Below, piece by piece: positions 51,628-62,448 of a DNA stretch of 64,000 nucleotides; the first letter of the stretch is position 1; each line of letters starts with the position of its first letter. Origin of the DNA: Nematostella vectensis. Taxonomy: Eukaryota > Cnidaria > Anthozoa > Actiniaria > Edwardsiidae. The translations under genes were made by a program, and so were the position numbers. The notes under the pieces are model-generated. The model saw only the letters and a list, made by a program, of their open reading frames with translations. It did not search any database and was not told the origin of the DNA. The DNA lies in contig NC_064035.1 in assembly GCF_932526225.1 (NCBI RefSeq), positions 64,501 through 128,500 on the forward strand, read 5' to 3'.

Positions 51628-53628
51628 GGGGAGTGTCATGTTTAAGAGATGTGCAATAGCTCTAGAGCCCTGACACAATGAACTTCAGTGAAATTCTAAT
51701 ACTGACTTATGAGCTTTTGGTACATGTGGGAGACTTTTAACAAAACAAAAAAAATGACCACAAACTGTCAATTAACATAGTTTTCAATATAATATTGCAT
51801 ATTATTTAATAAGGTATTGACAGCTTTTAAAAAGTTCAACTGTTTGTTGACACTTAAAAGCCTACAATAAGCACTGACTCCAGACATGCGCAGTACTATG
51901 TTGCTGCCCCTTTAAAGTAAAATACAGCTTTACTTAGTCAGCGTAGACAATATTGCGGATTTTGTCAATATTCTAATATGAATATGTCAATATTCTCCCC
52001 CCTTACGTCTTTATTTCTATTTATTTTATGCTTTTCACATGATATACAAACAGCGTCTTTTTTCTTCGCAAATTTGATGTCCTGTACACAATTAAAGAGA
52101 TGCGCCCGTGCGCATGGCGAGTCCCCAAGGGACCAAGACGCCCAAATAGACCTCTATTTTTTGTCATCCACAATCTCGGCGAGCTGTGCGTGGCGTAACC
52201 GTATTACAGGCCTGGGATCCTGGTTATTGTCCTCCCCATTAATGCGCGGGTTGGGATAACCTTGCAAGAGTGTTGTACAGCATATTCGCTCGGAAATATC
52301 GGTGCTTGGGGCCTTCGGGTTCTTTACAGCCTTCCGTAAAAGCCTTGTGCTGCCATACCGATTGGGTAATCCGTATGTATGGTTTCCGTTTTGTTCTTCA
52401 GACCGGGTTCGATCCCAGGCCAATGGGCTTTTTTTTTTATTCGTTTTCTTTTTTTGTGCTTGACCCCCCTAATCCTGATAGGTTTTGCGCAAAAATAATA
52501 AAAAAAAGTGAGTTTGCAAAATAAGCTTGCTGGATTTATTGATTATATGTATTCAATTTGTTCCTAGGAAGTTAACAAAAAACACAAAGCAAAGAGTTTG
52601 AGGAAGTAAACAAGTATGTGAACTTTAATGTTCTATTTGAAGGGGCGCATTTTGTACAGGGAAGCATACATAGAATGCTTAACTGGTGGAGAGGGGAGAG
52701 GTAACAGTTTATTGAGCATAATGTCAACAATAGCAGGGGAAGGGAGGGGCACTCTTTTCATACAATATTGCAGTTGTTACCTATTATTAAATAAGTTTGT
52801 AAGATATATTTGTTTATTAAGCAAGGTCTATTTCTGAGACAAGCAAACTCAAGTAAGAGCTGTTGAAATAACAGGTGAGTGTTAAAAAAAACAATTATCT
52901 GATTAGAAAACTAATGTAGATTCCTTTGCACCAAATAAGAACAAACTTCAGTTTGTTTGTTATTTATGAGGAACGAGATGAGCTCTACAAGGCTAAGAAG
53001 AAATATGTATTGCTCATCTAAATTATATAAGTAAATAATAATATTAAAAAAGAATTACTGTAAGTAATTAGAGTGGTTTTCATTAACCCGTGAAACAAAG
53101 TGTGATAGTTAAACGGTAATAGTTAGTAAAACACAAAAAAGAACAATAGAATCAGATCACAACAAAGTGTAATACGCTAAAGCGTAGTTCACGGGTTAAT
53201 GAAGGTTTTGACATTTCAACCTTACATCCACATGAAAGTAATGCCTAATATCGAGTGCCCTACAGTAAGTGTTTTGCAGTCAAGTTGTTTTCTTTTAGTA
53301 GGTAAAAAATTATTCTAAATAATAGTAATCATAGCTATGGTCACCACTTACACATATAGAACTTGTAATGAAAAGAAAGAAAAAAAATATATATATGCAG
53401 TCAAACTACAGAATTGCATGATAACCTTGAATATATTGAATAAAGGACTGCAAAAAAACATCTTTTGTACTAGTTGCTTGAATTGACCCTTGGCTATTTT
53501 TAGCTGAATTCCACTCCCCCTCTAAAAAAGAAAATAATAATAATAATAGAACAAAACTAAAAAGAAAACAAACACAGCAGAGACCCCCACCAACAATTTT
53601 GATTTTTTTTTTTTACTTTCCTTTAAAG
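51628..53628 (+). repeat. satellite unit 27
   Basis: Near copy of unit 23 over most of its length and the opening unit of the second higher-order dimer. Private changes: ATGATATACAAACAGCG, GATGTCCTGTACAC, and a 1-bp loss in AGGGACCAAGACG near 52132. Core 52191-52438. Confidence 0.96.
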
Positions 53629-55244
53629 GGGGAGTGTCATGTTTAAGAGATGTGCAATAGCTCTAGAGCCCTGACACAATGAACTTCAGTGAAATTCTAA
53701 TACTGACTTATGAGCTTTTGGTACATGTGGGAGACTTTAAACAAAACAAAAAAAAATGACCACAAACTGTCAATTAACATAGTTTTCAATATAATATTGC
53801 ATATTATTTAATAAGGTATTGACAGCTTTTAAAAAGTTCAACTGTTTGTAGACACTTAAAAGCCTACAATAATCACTGACTCCAGACATGCGCAGTACTA
53901 TGTTGCTGCCCCTTTAAAGTAAAATACAGCTTTACTTAGTCAGCGTAGACAATATTGCGGATTTTGTCAATATTCTAATATGAATATGTCAATATTCTCC
54001 CCCCTTACGTCTTTATTTCTATTTATTTTATGCTATTCACATGATACCAAAACAGCGTCTTTTTTCTTCGCTAATTTGATGTCATGTACACAATAAAAGA
54101 GATGCGCCCGTGCGCATGGCGAGTCCCCAAGTGACCCAAGACGCCCAAATAGACCTCTATTTTTTGTCATCCACAATCTCGGCGAGCTGTGCGTGGCGTA
54201 ACCGTATTACAGGCCTGGGATCCTGGTTATTGTCCTCCCCATTAATGCGCGGGTTGGGATAACCTTGCAAGAGTGCTGTACAGCATATTCGCTCGGAAAT
54301 ATCGGTGCTTGGGGCATTCGGGTTCTTTACAGCCTTCCGTAAAAGCCTTGTGCTGCCATACCGATTGGGTAATCCGTATGTATGGTTTCCGTTTTGTTCT
54401 TCAGACCGGGTTCGATCCCAGGCTAATGGGCTTTTTTTTTAAATCGTTTTTTTTCTTTGTGCTGGACCCCCTTAATCCTGATAGGTTTTGCGCAAAAATA
54501 ATAAAAAAAAGTGAGTTTGCAAAATAAGCTTGCTAGATTTATTGAAAATATGTATTCAATTTGTTCCTAGGAAGTTAACAAAAAACACAAAGCAAAGAGT
54601 TTGAGGAAGTAAACAAGTATGTGAACTTTAATGTTCTATTTGAAGGGGTGCATTTTGTACAGGGAAGCATACATAGAATGCTTAACTGGTGGAGAGGGAA
54701 GAGGTAAAAGTTTATTGAGCATAATTTCAACAATAGCAAGGGGAAGAGAGGGGCACTCTCTTCATACAATATTGCAGTTGTTACCTATTATTAAATAAGT
54801 TTGTAAGATATATTTGTTTATTAAGCAAGGTTTATTTCGGAGACAAGCAAACTCAAGTAAGAGCTGTTGAAATAACAGGTGAGTGTTAAAAAAACAACAA
54901 TTATCTGATTAGAAAACTAATGTAGATTCCTTTGCACCAAATAAGAACAAACTTCATTTTGTTTGTTATTTATGAGGAACGAGATGAGCTCTACAAGGCC
55001 AAGAAGAAATATGTTTTGCTCATCTAAATTATACAAGTAAATAATAAGATTAAAAAAGAATTACTGTAAGTAGACAGCGTAGACAAAAGATTTGCAATAG
55101 CTCTAGAGCCCTGACACAATGAACTTCAGTGAAATTCTAATACTGACTTATGAGCTTTTGGTACATGTGGGAGACTTTAAACAAAACAAATAAAATGACC
55201 ACAAACTGTCAATTAACATAGTTTTCAATAAAAATAAAACAAAG
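53629..55244 (+). repeat. satellite unit 28 (truncated, 1616 bp)
   Basis: Near copy of unit 24 with the same truncation and the same patch (55073-55244). It lacks the MITE. Private change: AATAAGATTAAAA near 55044. Core 54194-54440. Confidence 0.96.
55073..55244 (+). repeat. rearranged 5' patch at end of unit 28
   Basis: Same composite junction as at 47454: GACAGCGTAGACAAAA, then unit positions 21-161, then AAAAATAAAACAA. It has one private base (AAACAAATAAAATGACC). Confidence 0.93.
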
Positions 55245-57246
55245 GGGGAGTGTCATGTTTAAGAGAATTGCAATAGCTCTAGAGCCCTGACACAATGAAC
55301 TTCAGTGAAATTCTAATACTGACTTATGAGCTTTTGGTACATGTGGGAGACTCTTAACAAAACAAAAAAAATGACCACAAACTGTCAATTAACATAGTTT
55401 TCAATATAATATTGCATATTATTTAATAAGGTATTGACAGCTTTTAAAAAGTTCAACTGTTTGTAGACACTTAAAATCCTACAATAATCACTGACTCCAG
55501 ACATGCGCAGTACTATGTTGCTGCCCCTTTAAAGTAAAATACAGCTTTACTTAGTCAGCGTAGACAAAATTGCGGATTTTGTCAATATTCTAATATGAAG
55601 ATGTCAATATTCTCCCCCCTTACGTCTTTATTTCTATTTATTTTATGATTTTCACATGATACCAAAACAGCGTCTTTTTTCTTCGCAAATTTGATGTCAT
55701 GTACACAATTAAAGAGATGCGCCCGTGCGCATGGCGAGTCCCCAAGGGACCCAAGACGCCCAAATAGACCTCTATTTTTTGTCATCCACAATCTCGGCGA
55801 GCTGTGCGTGGCGTAACCGTATTACAGGCCTGGGATCCTGGTTATTGTCCTCCCCATTAATGCGCGGGTTGGGATAACCTTGCAAGAGTGTTGTACAGCA
55901 TATTCGCTCGGAAATATCGGTGCTTGGGGCCTTCGGGTTCTTTACAGCCTTCCGTAAAAGCCTTGTGCTGCCATACCGATTGGGTAATCCGTATGTATGG
56001 TTTCCGTTTTGTTCTTCAGACCGGGTTCGATCCCAGGCCAATGGGCTTTTTTTTTTTAATTCGTTTTCTTTCTTTGTGCTTGACCCCCCTAATCCTGATA
56101 GGTTTTGCGCAAAAATAATAAAAAAAAGTGAGTTTGCAAAATAAGCTTGCTGGATTTATTGATTATATGTATTCAATTTGTTCCTAGGAAGTTAACAAAA
56201 AACACAAAGCAAAGAGTTTGAGGAAGTAAACAAGTATGTGAACTTTAATGTTCTATTTGAAGGGGTGCATTTTGTACAGGGAAGCATACATAGAATGCTT
56301 AACTGGTGGAGAGGGGAGAGGTAACAGTTTATTGAGCATAATGTCAACAATAGCAGGGGAAGGGAGGGGCACTCTTTTCATACAATATTGCAGTTGTTAC
56401 CTATTATTAAATAAGTTTGTAAGATATATTTGTTTATTAAGCAAGGTCTATTTCTGAGACAAGCAAACTCAAGTAAGAGCTGTTGAAATAACAGGTGAGT
56501 GTTAAAAAAAACAATTATCTGATTAGAAAACTAATGTAGATTCCTTTGCACCAAATAAGAACAAACTTCATTTTGTTTGTTATTTATGAGGAACGAGATG
56601 AGCTCTACAAGGCTAAGAAGAAATATGTATTGCTCATCTAAATTATATAAGTAAATAATAATATTAAAAAAGAATTACTGTAAGTAATTAGAGTGGTTTT
56701 CATTAACCCGTGAAACAAAGTGTGATAGTTAAACGGTAATAGTTAGTAAAACACAAAAAAGAACAATAGAATCAGATCACAACAAAGTGTAATACGCTAA
56801 AGCGTAGTTCACGGGTTAATGAAGGTTTTGACATTTCAACCTTACATCCACATGAAAGTAATGCCTAATATCGAGTGCCCTACAGTAAGTGTTTTGCAGT
56901 CAAGTTGTTTTCTTTTAGTAGGTAAAAAATTATTCTAAATAATAGTAATCATAGCTATGGTCACCACTTACACATATAGAACTTGTAATGAAAAGAAAGA
57001 AAAAAAATATATATATGCAGTCAAACTACAGAATTGCATGATAACCTTGAATATATTGAATAAAGGACTGCAAAAAAACATCTTTTGTACTAGTTGCTTG
57101 AATTGACCCTTGGCTATTTTTAGCTGAATTCCGCTCCCCCTCTAAAAAAGAAAATAATAATAATAATAGAACAAAACTAAAAAGAAAACAAACACAGCAG
57201 AGACCCCCACCAACAATTTTGATTTTTTTTTTACTTTCCTTTAAAG
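55245..57246 (+). repeat. satellite unit 29 (25/27 hybrid)
   Basis: The first 230 bp match unit 25 (AGAGAATTGC, AAATCCTAC). The second half matches units 23 and 27 (GAGGGGAGAGGTAACAG, GTAAGATATATTTG). This is the composition expected from unequal exchange between a unit following a truncated unit and the start of a dimer. Private change: ATTCCGCTCCCC near 57128. Core 55809-56057, with an 11-T run. Confidence 0.95.
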
Positions 57247-58862
57247 GGGGAGTGTCATGTTTAAGAGATGTGCAATAGCTCTAGAGCCCTGACACAATGA
57301 ACTTCAGTGAAATTCTAATACTGACTTATGAGCTTTTGGTACATGTGGGAGACTTTAAACAAAACAAAAAAAAATGACCACAAACTGTCAATTAACATAG
57401 TTTTCAATATAATATTGCATATTATTTAATAAGGTATTGACAGCTTTTAAAAAGTTCAACTGTTTGTAGACACTTAAAAGCCTACAATAATCACTGACTC
57501 CAGACATGCGCAGTACTATGTTGCTGCCCCTTTAAAGTAAAATACAGCTTTACTTAGTCAGCGTAGACAATATTGCGGATTTTGTCAATATTCTAATATG
57601 AATATGTCAATATTCTCCCCCCTTACGTCTTTATTTCTATTTATTTTATGCTATTCACATGATACCAAAACAGCGTCTTTTTTCTTCGCTAATTTGATGT
57701 CATGTACACAATAAAAGAGATGCGCCCGTGCGCATGGCGAGTCCCCAAGTGACCCAAGACGCCCAAAAAGACCTCTATTTTTTGTCATCCACAATCTCGG
57801 CGAGCTGTGCGTGGCGTAACCGTATTACAGGCCTGGGATCCTGGTTATTGTCCTCCCCATTAATGCGCGGGTTGGGATAACCTTGCAAGAGTGCTGTACA
57901 GCATATTCGCTCGGAAATATCGGTGCTTGGGGCATTCGGGTTCTTTACAGCCTTCCGTAAAAGCCTTGTGCTGCCATACCGATTGGGTAATCCGTATGTA
58001 TGGTTTCCGTTTTGTTCTTCAGACCGGGTTCGATCCCAGGCTAATGGGCTTTTTTTTTAAATCGTTTTTTTTCTTTGTGCTGGACCCCCTTAATCCTGAT
58101 AGGTTTTGCGCAAAAATAATAAAAAAAAGTGAGTTTGCAAAATAAGCTTGCTAGATTTATTGAAAATATGTATTCAATTTGTTCCTAGGAAGTTAACAAA
58201 AAACACAAAGCAAAGAGTTTGAGGAAGTAAACAAGTATGTGAACTTTAATGTTCTATTTGAAGGGGTGCATTTTGTACAGGGAAGCATACATAGAATGCT
58301 TAACTGGTGGAGAGGGAAGAGGTAAAAGTTTATTGAGCATAATTTCAACAATAGCAAGGGGAAGAGAGGGGCACTCTCTTCATACAATATTGCAGTTGTT
58401 ACCTATTATTAAATAAGTTTGTAAGATATATTTGTTTATTAAGCAAGGTTTATTTCGGAGACAAGCAAACTCAAGTAAGAGCTGTTGAAATAACAGGTGA
58501 GTGTTAATAAAACAACAATTATCTGATTAGAAAACTAATGTAGATTCCTTTGCACCAAATAAGAACAAACTTCATTTTGTTTGTTATTTATGAGGAACGA
58601 GATGAGCTCTACAAGGCCAAGAAGAAATATGTTTTGCTCATCTAAATTATACAAGTAAATAATAATATTAAAAAAGAATTACTGTAAGTAGACAGCGTAG
58701 ACAAAAGATTTGCAATAGCTCTAGAGCCCTGACACAATGAACTTCAGTGAAATTCTAATACTGACTTATGAGCTTTTGGTACATGTGGGAGACTTTAAAC
58801 AAAACAAAAAAAATGACCACAAACTGTCAATTAAAATAGTTTTCAATAAAAATAAAACAAAG
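57247..58862 (+). repeat. satellite unit 30 (truncated, 1616 bp)
   Basis: Third copy of the truncated type; the patch is at 58691-58862. Private changes: CCCAAAAAGACC near 57762, GTGTTAATAAAACAAC near 58501 and TTAAAATAGTTTTC near 58831. Core 57812-58058. Confidence 0.96.
58691..58862 (+). repeat. rearranged 5' patch at end of unit 30
   Basis: Third copy of the composite junction, identical in layout to those at 47454 and 55073. It is followed at 58863 by unit 31, which starts with AGAGAATTGC exactly as units 25 and 29 do. Confidence 0.93.
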
Positions 58863-58974
58863 GGGGAGTGTCATGTTTAAGAGAATTGCAATAGCTCTAG
58901 AGCCCTGACACAATGAACTTCAGTGAAATTCTAATACTGACTTATGAGCTTTTGGTACATGTGGGAGAGTTTAA
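58863..58974 (+). repeat. satellite unit 31, part before the transposon
   Basis: The first 112 bp of a unit 25-type copy. It ends at the target TTAA (58971-58974) in GGGAGAGTTTAA. The rest of the unit follows the transposon at 63006. Confidence 0.96.
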
Positions 58975-59531
58975 GACCAGCGGTCTGAGTTCGTCGAGAT
59001 TTCTCGGAAAAATGAAGTTTGGGTGCCCTAGCTCAAAATTAAACTGGTAATAGGTATGGGTGACCATGATATCCTGTGAAAGTTTGAAGCAATTTGGATA
59101 AATATTTTTGGCGATAGAAGCCGAAAAGTAATTTTTCGTCTCCCGCACCCGGATTTGAGACAATTTCGTGGTTGTTAGAAAAAGACTAAAAACCGGTTCG
59201 CAACGCGTGATAAAACAACTGCAGCTTATATAAACCTAAAGAATGGATAATAAGGAACTCCCAGGCTGAAGGATAAGCTGTTCTGTCAGCACCTTATTAT
59301 TTTACGCGATTTTATTTTATTTTATGTTTTTAGATTACTTTGAAAAGCCTTGAAATAATCGTGTAATATCGCCGATGAGATGTGGATTTGGCAAAAATGT
59401 TTGCATTCATCGAAAAGAGCATCATTTCTACTTTTGATATGTGAAATAAAATTTAGGGGCAAATAAAATCCGACTTTTTTACAAGCCGAAATGTGACCCC
59501 CACTTGACCCTAATTATAAACAAATGCCGAC
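58975..59531 (+). repeat. left terminal inverted repeat
   Basis: 557 bp ending GCCGAC. It pairs with 62449-63005 at roughly 90-95% identity by eye. The tip contains GACC-AGC-GGTC, itself a small hairpin, and CGAG-ATTT-CTCG just inside. An outward-reading open frame here is mirrored in the right arm and looks incidental. Confidence 0.92.
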
Positions 59532-59971
59532 ACTCACTTTTTAATGCCTCGCTACCAAAAACTTATAAATAACAATTAAAACTCCCAAAAAAAAGGATGC
59601 AATATAATTCTTGAAAATACTGGTATTTGATCAAATATTCTTGTCTCTCTGATGTTTATATACTTTTCAAGATCATATTTTCATAACATTTTAAAAAGTA
59701 CAATCCCCATGCAAGGTTATTTAAAAACGGCACTAAAAACTTCCGGTTCTTTATTCTTCCGCTTCATGAGCATCACAAAACTTTTTCCCACGAAAATTAT
59801 TCTTAAATCGTCCTATATTTATTTCTATCCATCCCTCGTTCTATAAGCATTATAATATTTTCTTTCGTTCCCTACTTTCGTCGACTAGAAACGCGTACCA
59901 TCTTCTGCTGTCGTGTTGTTATGCAAATTCGAGGAGTTAATTTATTCAACAAGCGTTCATACAAAGAAATC

Positions 59972-60101
59972 AAGAAAAAATAACAGTTGAAGCTTTTCTA
60001 CTATTGTTTATGATATAACCAACCAATTTCCATTCCCCAGGTAAATTGAGTTATAAAAAGAAAGTAAGAAAAAATAACAGTTGATGCTTTTACTATTGTT
60101 T
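59972..60101 (+). repeat. imperfect direct repeat inside the transposon
   Basis: AAGAAAAAATAACAGTTGA begins at 59972 and again at 60066. It is followed in both by near-identical GCTTTT-CTACTATTGTTT sequence, with a period of 94 bp and two copies. Confidence 0.75.
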
Positions 60102-60230
60102 TCAATACTACCAAAAAAATTCCATTCTTGTCAGGGAGCATATGTCCAAAAAAGCTCCCTAGGTAAATTTTGAGGTTACTTTTCTGTTTTCATTTTTTCG
60201 CGCGTTAACTTAGGGCCTAATCGCACTAGG

Positions 60231-60279
60231 AGGACAAAATTTGTCTGGCCGGGATAAACAGCCGTCCAAATTTTGTCCT
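60231..60279. repeat. 13-bp inverted repeat (hairpin)
   Basis: AGGACAAAATTTG (60231-60243) is the exact reverse complement of CAAATTTTGTCCT (60267-60279), with a 23-bp loop. A 14-bp palindrome GCCAATCGATTGGC follows directly at 60281-60294. It may be the remains of a smaller nested MITE. Confidence 0.7.
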
Positions 60280-60558
60280 AGCCAATCGATTGGCTTGTTA
60301 ACCAGTAAAAAAATCGCTTTCACTATTCACTTTACCGGCATACTACAAGCAAGACAACGCAGGATTCTATCATTGCGCGTAAGGTGCAGTAAACGCTTAT
60401 TGCAAGCAGGTAATTACTATCTATAAGCGCTTCTTTACTTTGACAAAGTCTCAGGCAGGAGATCATAGGACCAGAGGACTGAGGAGGGGGGGAGGTGTGG
60501 CTTGCTCAACCATAGGTACCATATGGAAAAAGAATAATATTTGAAAAGCCTTCAATAA

Positions 60559-60574
60559 GGGGGGGGGGGGGGGG
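60559..60574 (+). repeat. G-run of 16
   Basis: An unbroken run of G's, capable of G-quadruplex formation. It lies about 85 bp before the zinc-finger fragment. The exact length is prone to sequencing error. Confidence 0.85.
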
Positions 60575-60658
60575 CGTTTACACGGTGTATTATAGCCACC
60601 ATCTTGGATTTGAGCAAAAAAGAAAAACGAGGGGAGTGGGAGGGGAAGAGGAGAGAGA

Positions 60659-60923
60659 GCCTTCAAGCCGCATCCTGACCAATCGATTTCAACGTTTCCG
60701 GGCTCGTTTAGTGACGGTGAATTCGATGACATCAAGCGTGCTGTCGAGCGCAGGGCGAACGCCGCTGAGCCAGAACCCGCAGTCAGCAACGAGGAAGAGC
60801 CTACCACAAAGCTATTCAGCTGTCCAGTGCGTGAAAGGCTATACACGCTTGGCTTGGTTAGACCGGCACACACTATACGGCAAATGCGAGTTTGACAAAG
60901 AAGGGGAATGCATATCTTTGCCC
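60659..60923 (+). pseudogene. C2H2-like zinc-finger gene fragment, frameshifted
   Basis: From 60659 one frame reads a coding-like acidic stretch (DGEFDDIKRAVERRANAAE), then KLFSCP at 60809-60826. The match then continues in the next frame as CVKGYTRLAWLDRHTLYGKC (from 60828). Together they give the C...C, aromatic, L, H...C spacing of a C2H2/C2HC finger, broken by a small deletion between the two cysteines. The first frame stops at 60893-60895. There is no start codon; the ends look like exon edges or capture breakpoints. From memory, uncharacterised anthozoan proteins carry fingers of this FSCP..CVK type; I could not check this. Probably a captured host exon, less likely part of the element's own protein. 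Confidence 0.5.
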
Positions 60924-60945
60924 GGGGGGGGGGGGGGGGGGGGGG
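60924..60945 (+). repeat. G-run of 22
   Basis: 22 consecutive G's, then AA and seven more G's (60948-60954). It follows the zinc-finger fragment directly and would encode poly-glycine in one frame, which I do not regard as real coding. Quadruplex-prone and error-prone. Confidence 0.85.
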
Positions 60946-60984
60946 AAGGGGGGGTACTCTCTAAAAATGTAGACGGGGGTAATC

Positions 60985-61306
60985 GTCATATCTTTTAGGG
61001 TATAAAATTTCTACCAACTGCCATCTCTTAGGAGGTGTTGGAGGATTTTTCAGATTTTGCTATCTCTTAGGGTGTAAAATTCGTCCATCTGCTATTCCTA
61101 AGTGGGTGTTAAACGTTTTTTTTTTTTCATTCTGTTATCTCTTAGGGTATAAACTTCGATTAATTGGTATTCCTAAGGTTTTTTTTTTTTTCGATTCTGC
61201 TATCCCTTAGGGGCAAAAATTCCTTCGACCTCACCCAATTTTCCATCTCTTAGAGGAAATAATTTCTGTTGACCACGCCTAAAGTGCCATCCCTAACGGG
61301 TTACAA
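60985..61306 (+). repeat. degenerate 35-40 bp tandem repeat
   Basis: About nine related blocks are built around CTATCTCTTAGGGTATAAAA or shorter forms such as CTATTCCTAAG. They start near 60988, 61020, 61059, 61099, 61134, 61167, 61198, 61242 and 61291. Spacing drifts from about 31 to 48 bp. It is an old minisatellite between the two gene fragments, in which I see no gene. Confidence 0.7.
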
Positions 61307-61433
61307 TCAATTTTGCCGACGATCACCCCCGTCTGTTTTTATCGGAGTCCCCCTTCCCGGCAAGCTTGGCTACCACCAAAAAGTAGTCGGGGGGAGGAGG
61401 GGGGCGTACCATTAATTGGGAATGAAGTGATAG

Positions 61434-61796
61434 AATCAACAAGCTGCATCTCTATACAGGGGAACGCGAGTTCCTATTACCGGGCCATGTACAGGTGTAT
61501 TATTTCCGAAAATAACACAGGGTGTGGAGGCAGTAGAGGCTGCGGAGGAGGCAGCCGCCTACTTTCGTACGAGAGCTGCCATCCTAGATGAATGCCAACT
61601 AAATCACCCAATAGAAGCGAACGGCATCGACTTGTGCCACTTGTACTCCAGGTCCAGGCTCACCTTTCTTTCAGTGGCCACCCTTCCCACTATCTGCAAA
61701 GAGCTGGAGCTTCAAGTGCCCAGAGCAACCCGACGCAAAGCTTCTTTTGTAGCCACGCTCGTGGATGTTATTCGAAGATGTAGTTGCGCAAAATAA
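61434..61796 (+). pseudogene. C-terminal coding fragment with CxC end (SAP-like?)
   Basis: The frame is open from 61434 to a TAA at 61794-61796, with the coding-like part from about 61521 just after an acceptor-like ACAG. The protein part reads EAVEAAEEAAAYFRTRAA, then LTFLSVATLPTICKELEL, then RRKASFVATLVDVIRRC-SC near the end. The helix, short leucine-rich turn and basic loop recall SAP-type DNA-binding modules. An AATAAA overlaps the stop (61792-61797). It has no start codon of its own. With the upstream finger fragment it may be the last exon of the same captured gene. Function not recognised; family resemblance to anthozoan proteins is from memory. Confidence 0.45.
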
Positions 61797-61799
61797 ATC

Positions 61800-62448
61800 C
61801 ACGATTTCTTGGGTCCCGATTATATTTTTTTCATGGTTACATGAAATAGATTTCTGAGTAGGTAATCCTGTGTTCTGTTGTGAAGACCAGAGTAAGTTTT
61901 TACACTTCAATACTCTCTTTTACTAAAAAGGAAAACAGCTTACGGTGAGAGGCCTCAATATCGCAAATGTCTCAGCGTTCTTGCATAATTTGTATTTTTA
62001 TTTGATCAAATTTGTAGTTGAACAAAGGCTTTGAAAATAAGCAAATTTTGACAATTTCATCAAGCTTTTTGTTTAATTACAATTTAAAACTGTACAAAAT
62101 TATGTCAGTATCGCTTGTTAATTAAATAAAAACATGCAAAACTCTCATTTTCTTCTTTTGGACGTTTTTCTTTTTAATAAGTAATTATCAGAAAAGTCTT
62201 ATTGCAGTCATGGTGAGGTATTTTATGCTTGTCGCTTTGTTTGTCACGCTTTAATTACGTATGCATGGCAGCAAACAAAATAGTATCACGCGAGCCTAAA
62301 AATCGCAATTTAATGCAATAAATGCTATGAAATTATTACCATTAAATTTTAGTATTGCCGACAGTATATTTCTTTTGATTTGAGCGCTCTTTCTTGTTTT
62401 TCTGGAGATTTGAAGGCGTTGTTTGAATGCGGAAAACCCGATACAGTA
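61800..62448. other. right interior of the transposon, no gene recognised
   Basis: AT-rich sequence between the C-terminal fragment and the right inverted repeat. Only short frames; no repeats or motifs stand out. Confidence 0.6.

Larger units (their letters stand above)
1..58974 (+). repeat. 2-kb macrosatellite array, left block (units 1-30 and start of 31)
   Basis: The same block restarts about every 2000 bp at a G-run followed by AGTGTCATGTTTAAG. Starts are at 1, 2000, 4001, 6000, 7999/8000 and so on to 58863. All copies lie in one orientation with no spacer between them. Full units are 1996-2006 bp and differ by scattered substitutions and short homopolymer or microsatellite changes. Three units (24, 28, 30) are truncated to 1616/1617 bp. 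The array already runs at position 1 and continues beyond the transposon at 63006, so neither edge is visible. It behaves like a macrosatellite homogenised by unequal exchange. Whether it is transcribed is unknown. Confidence 0.98.
59532..60558. other. left interior of the transposon, no gene recognised
   Basis: AT-rich sequence with only short open frames. It contains an imperfect direct repeat (59972 and 60066) and a 13-bp inverted repeat near 60231-60279, listed separately. GCCACCATCTTGG at 60595, just past this stretch, resembles a YY1 site in reverse. Confidence 0.6.

Noticed and set aside
1-58974. rDNA, 5S, snRNA or histone repeat cluster.
   Set aside because: None of their sequences are recognisable in the unit on either strand, and there are no histone-like frames.
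1-58974. CRISPR array.
   Set aside because: The period is about 2 kb with no short repeat-spacer alternation, and the window is eukaryotic.
60463-60873. A 136-residue minus-strand frame in the transposon.
   Set aside because: It is antisense to the zinc-finger fragment and contains poly-proline from the G-run.
61313-61591. A 92-residue plus-strand frame in the transposon.
   Set aside because: It is a shadow frame overlapping the C-terminal fragment, with glycine/cysteine-rich low complexity.
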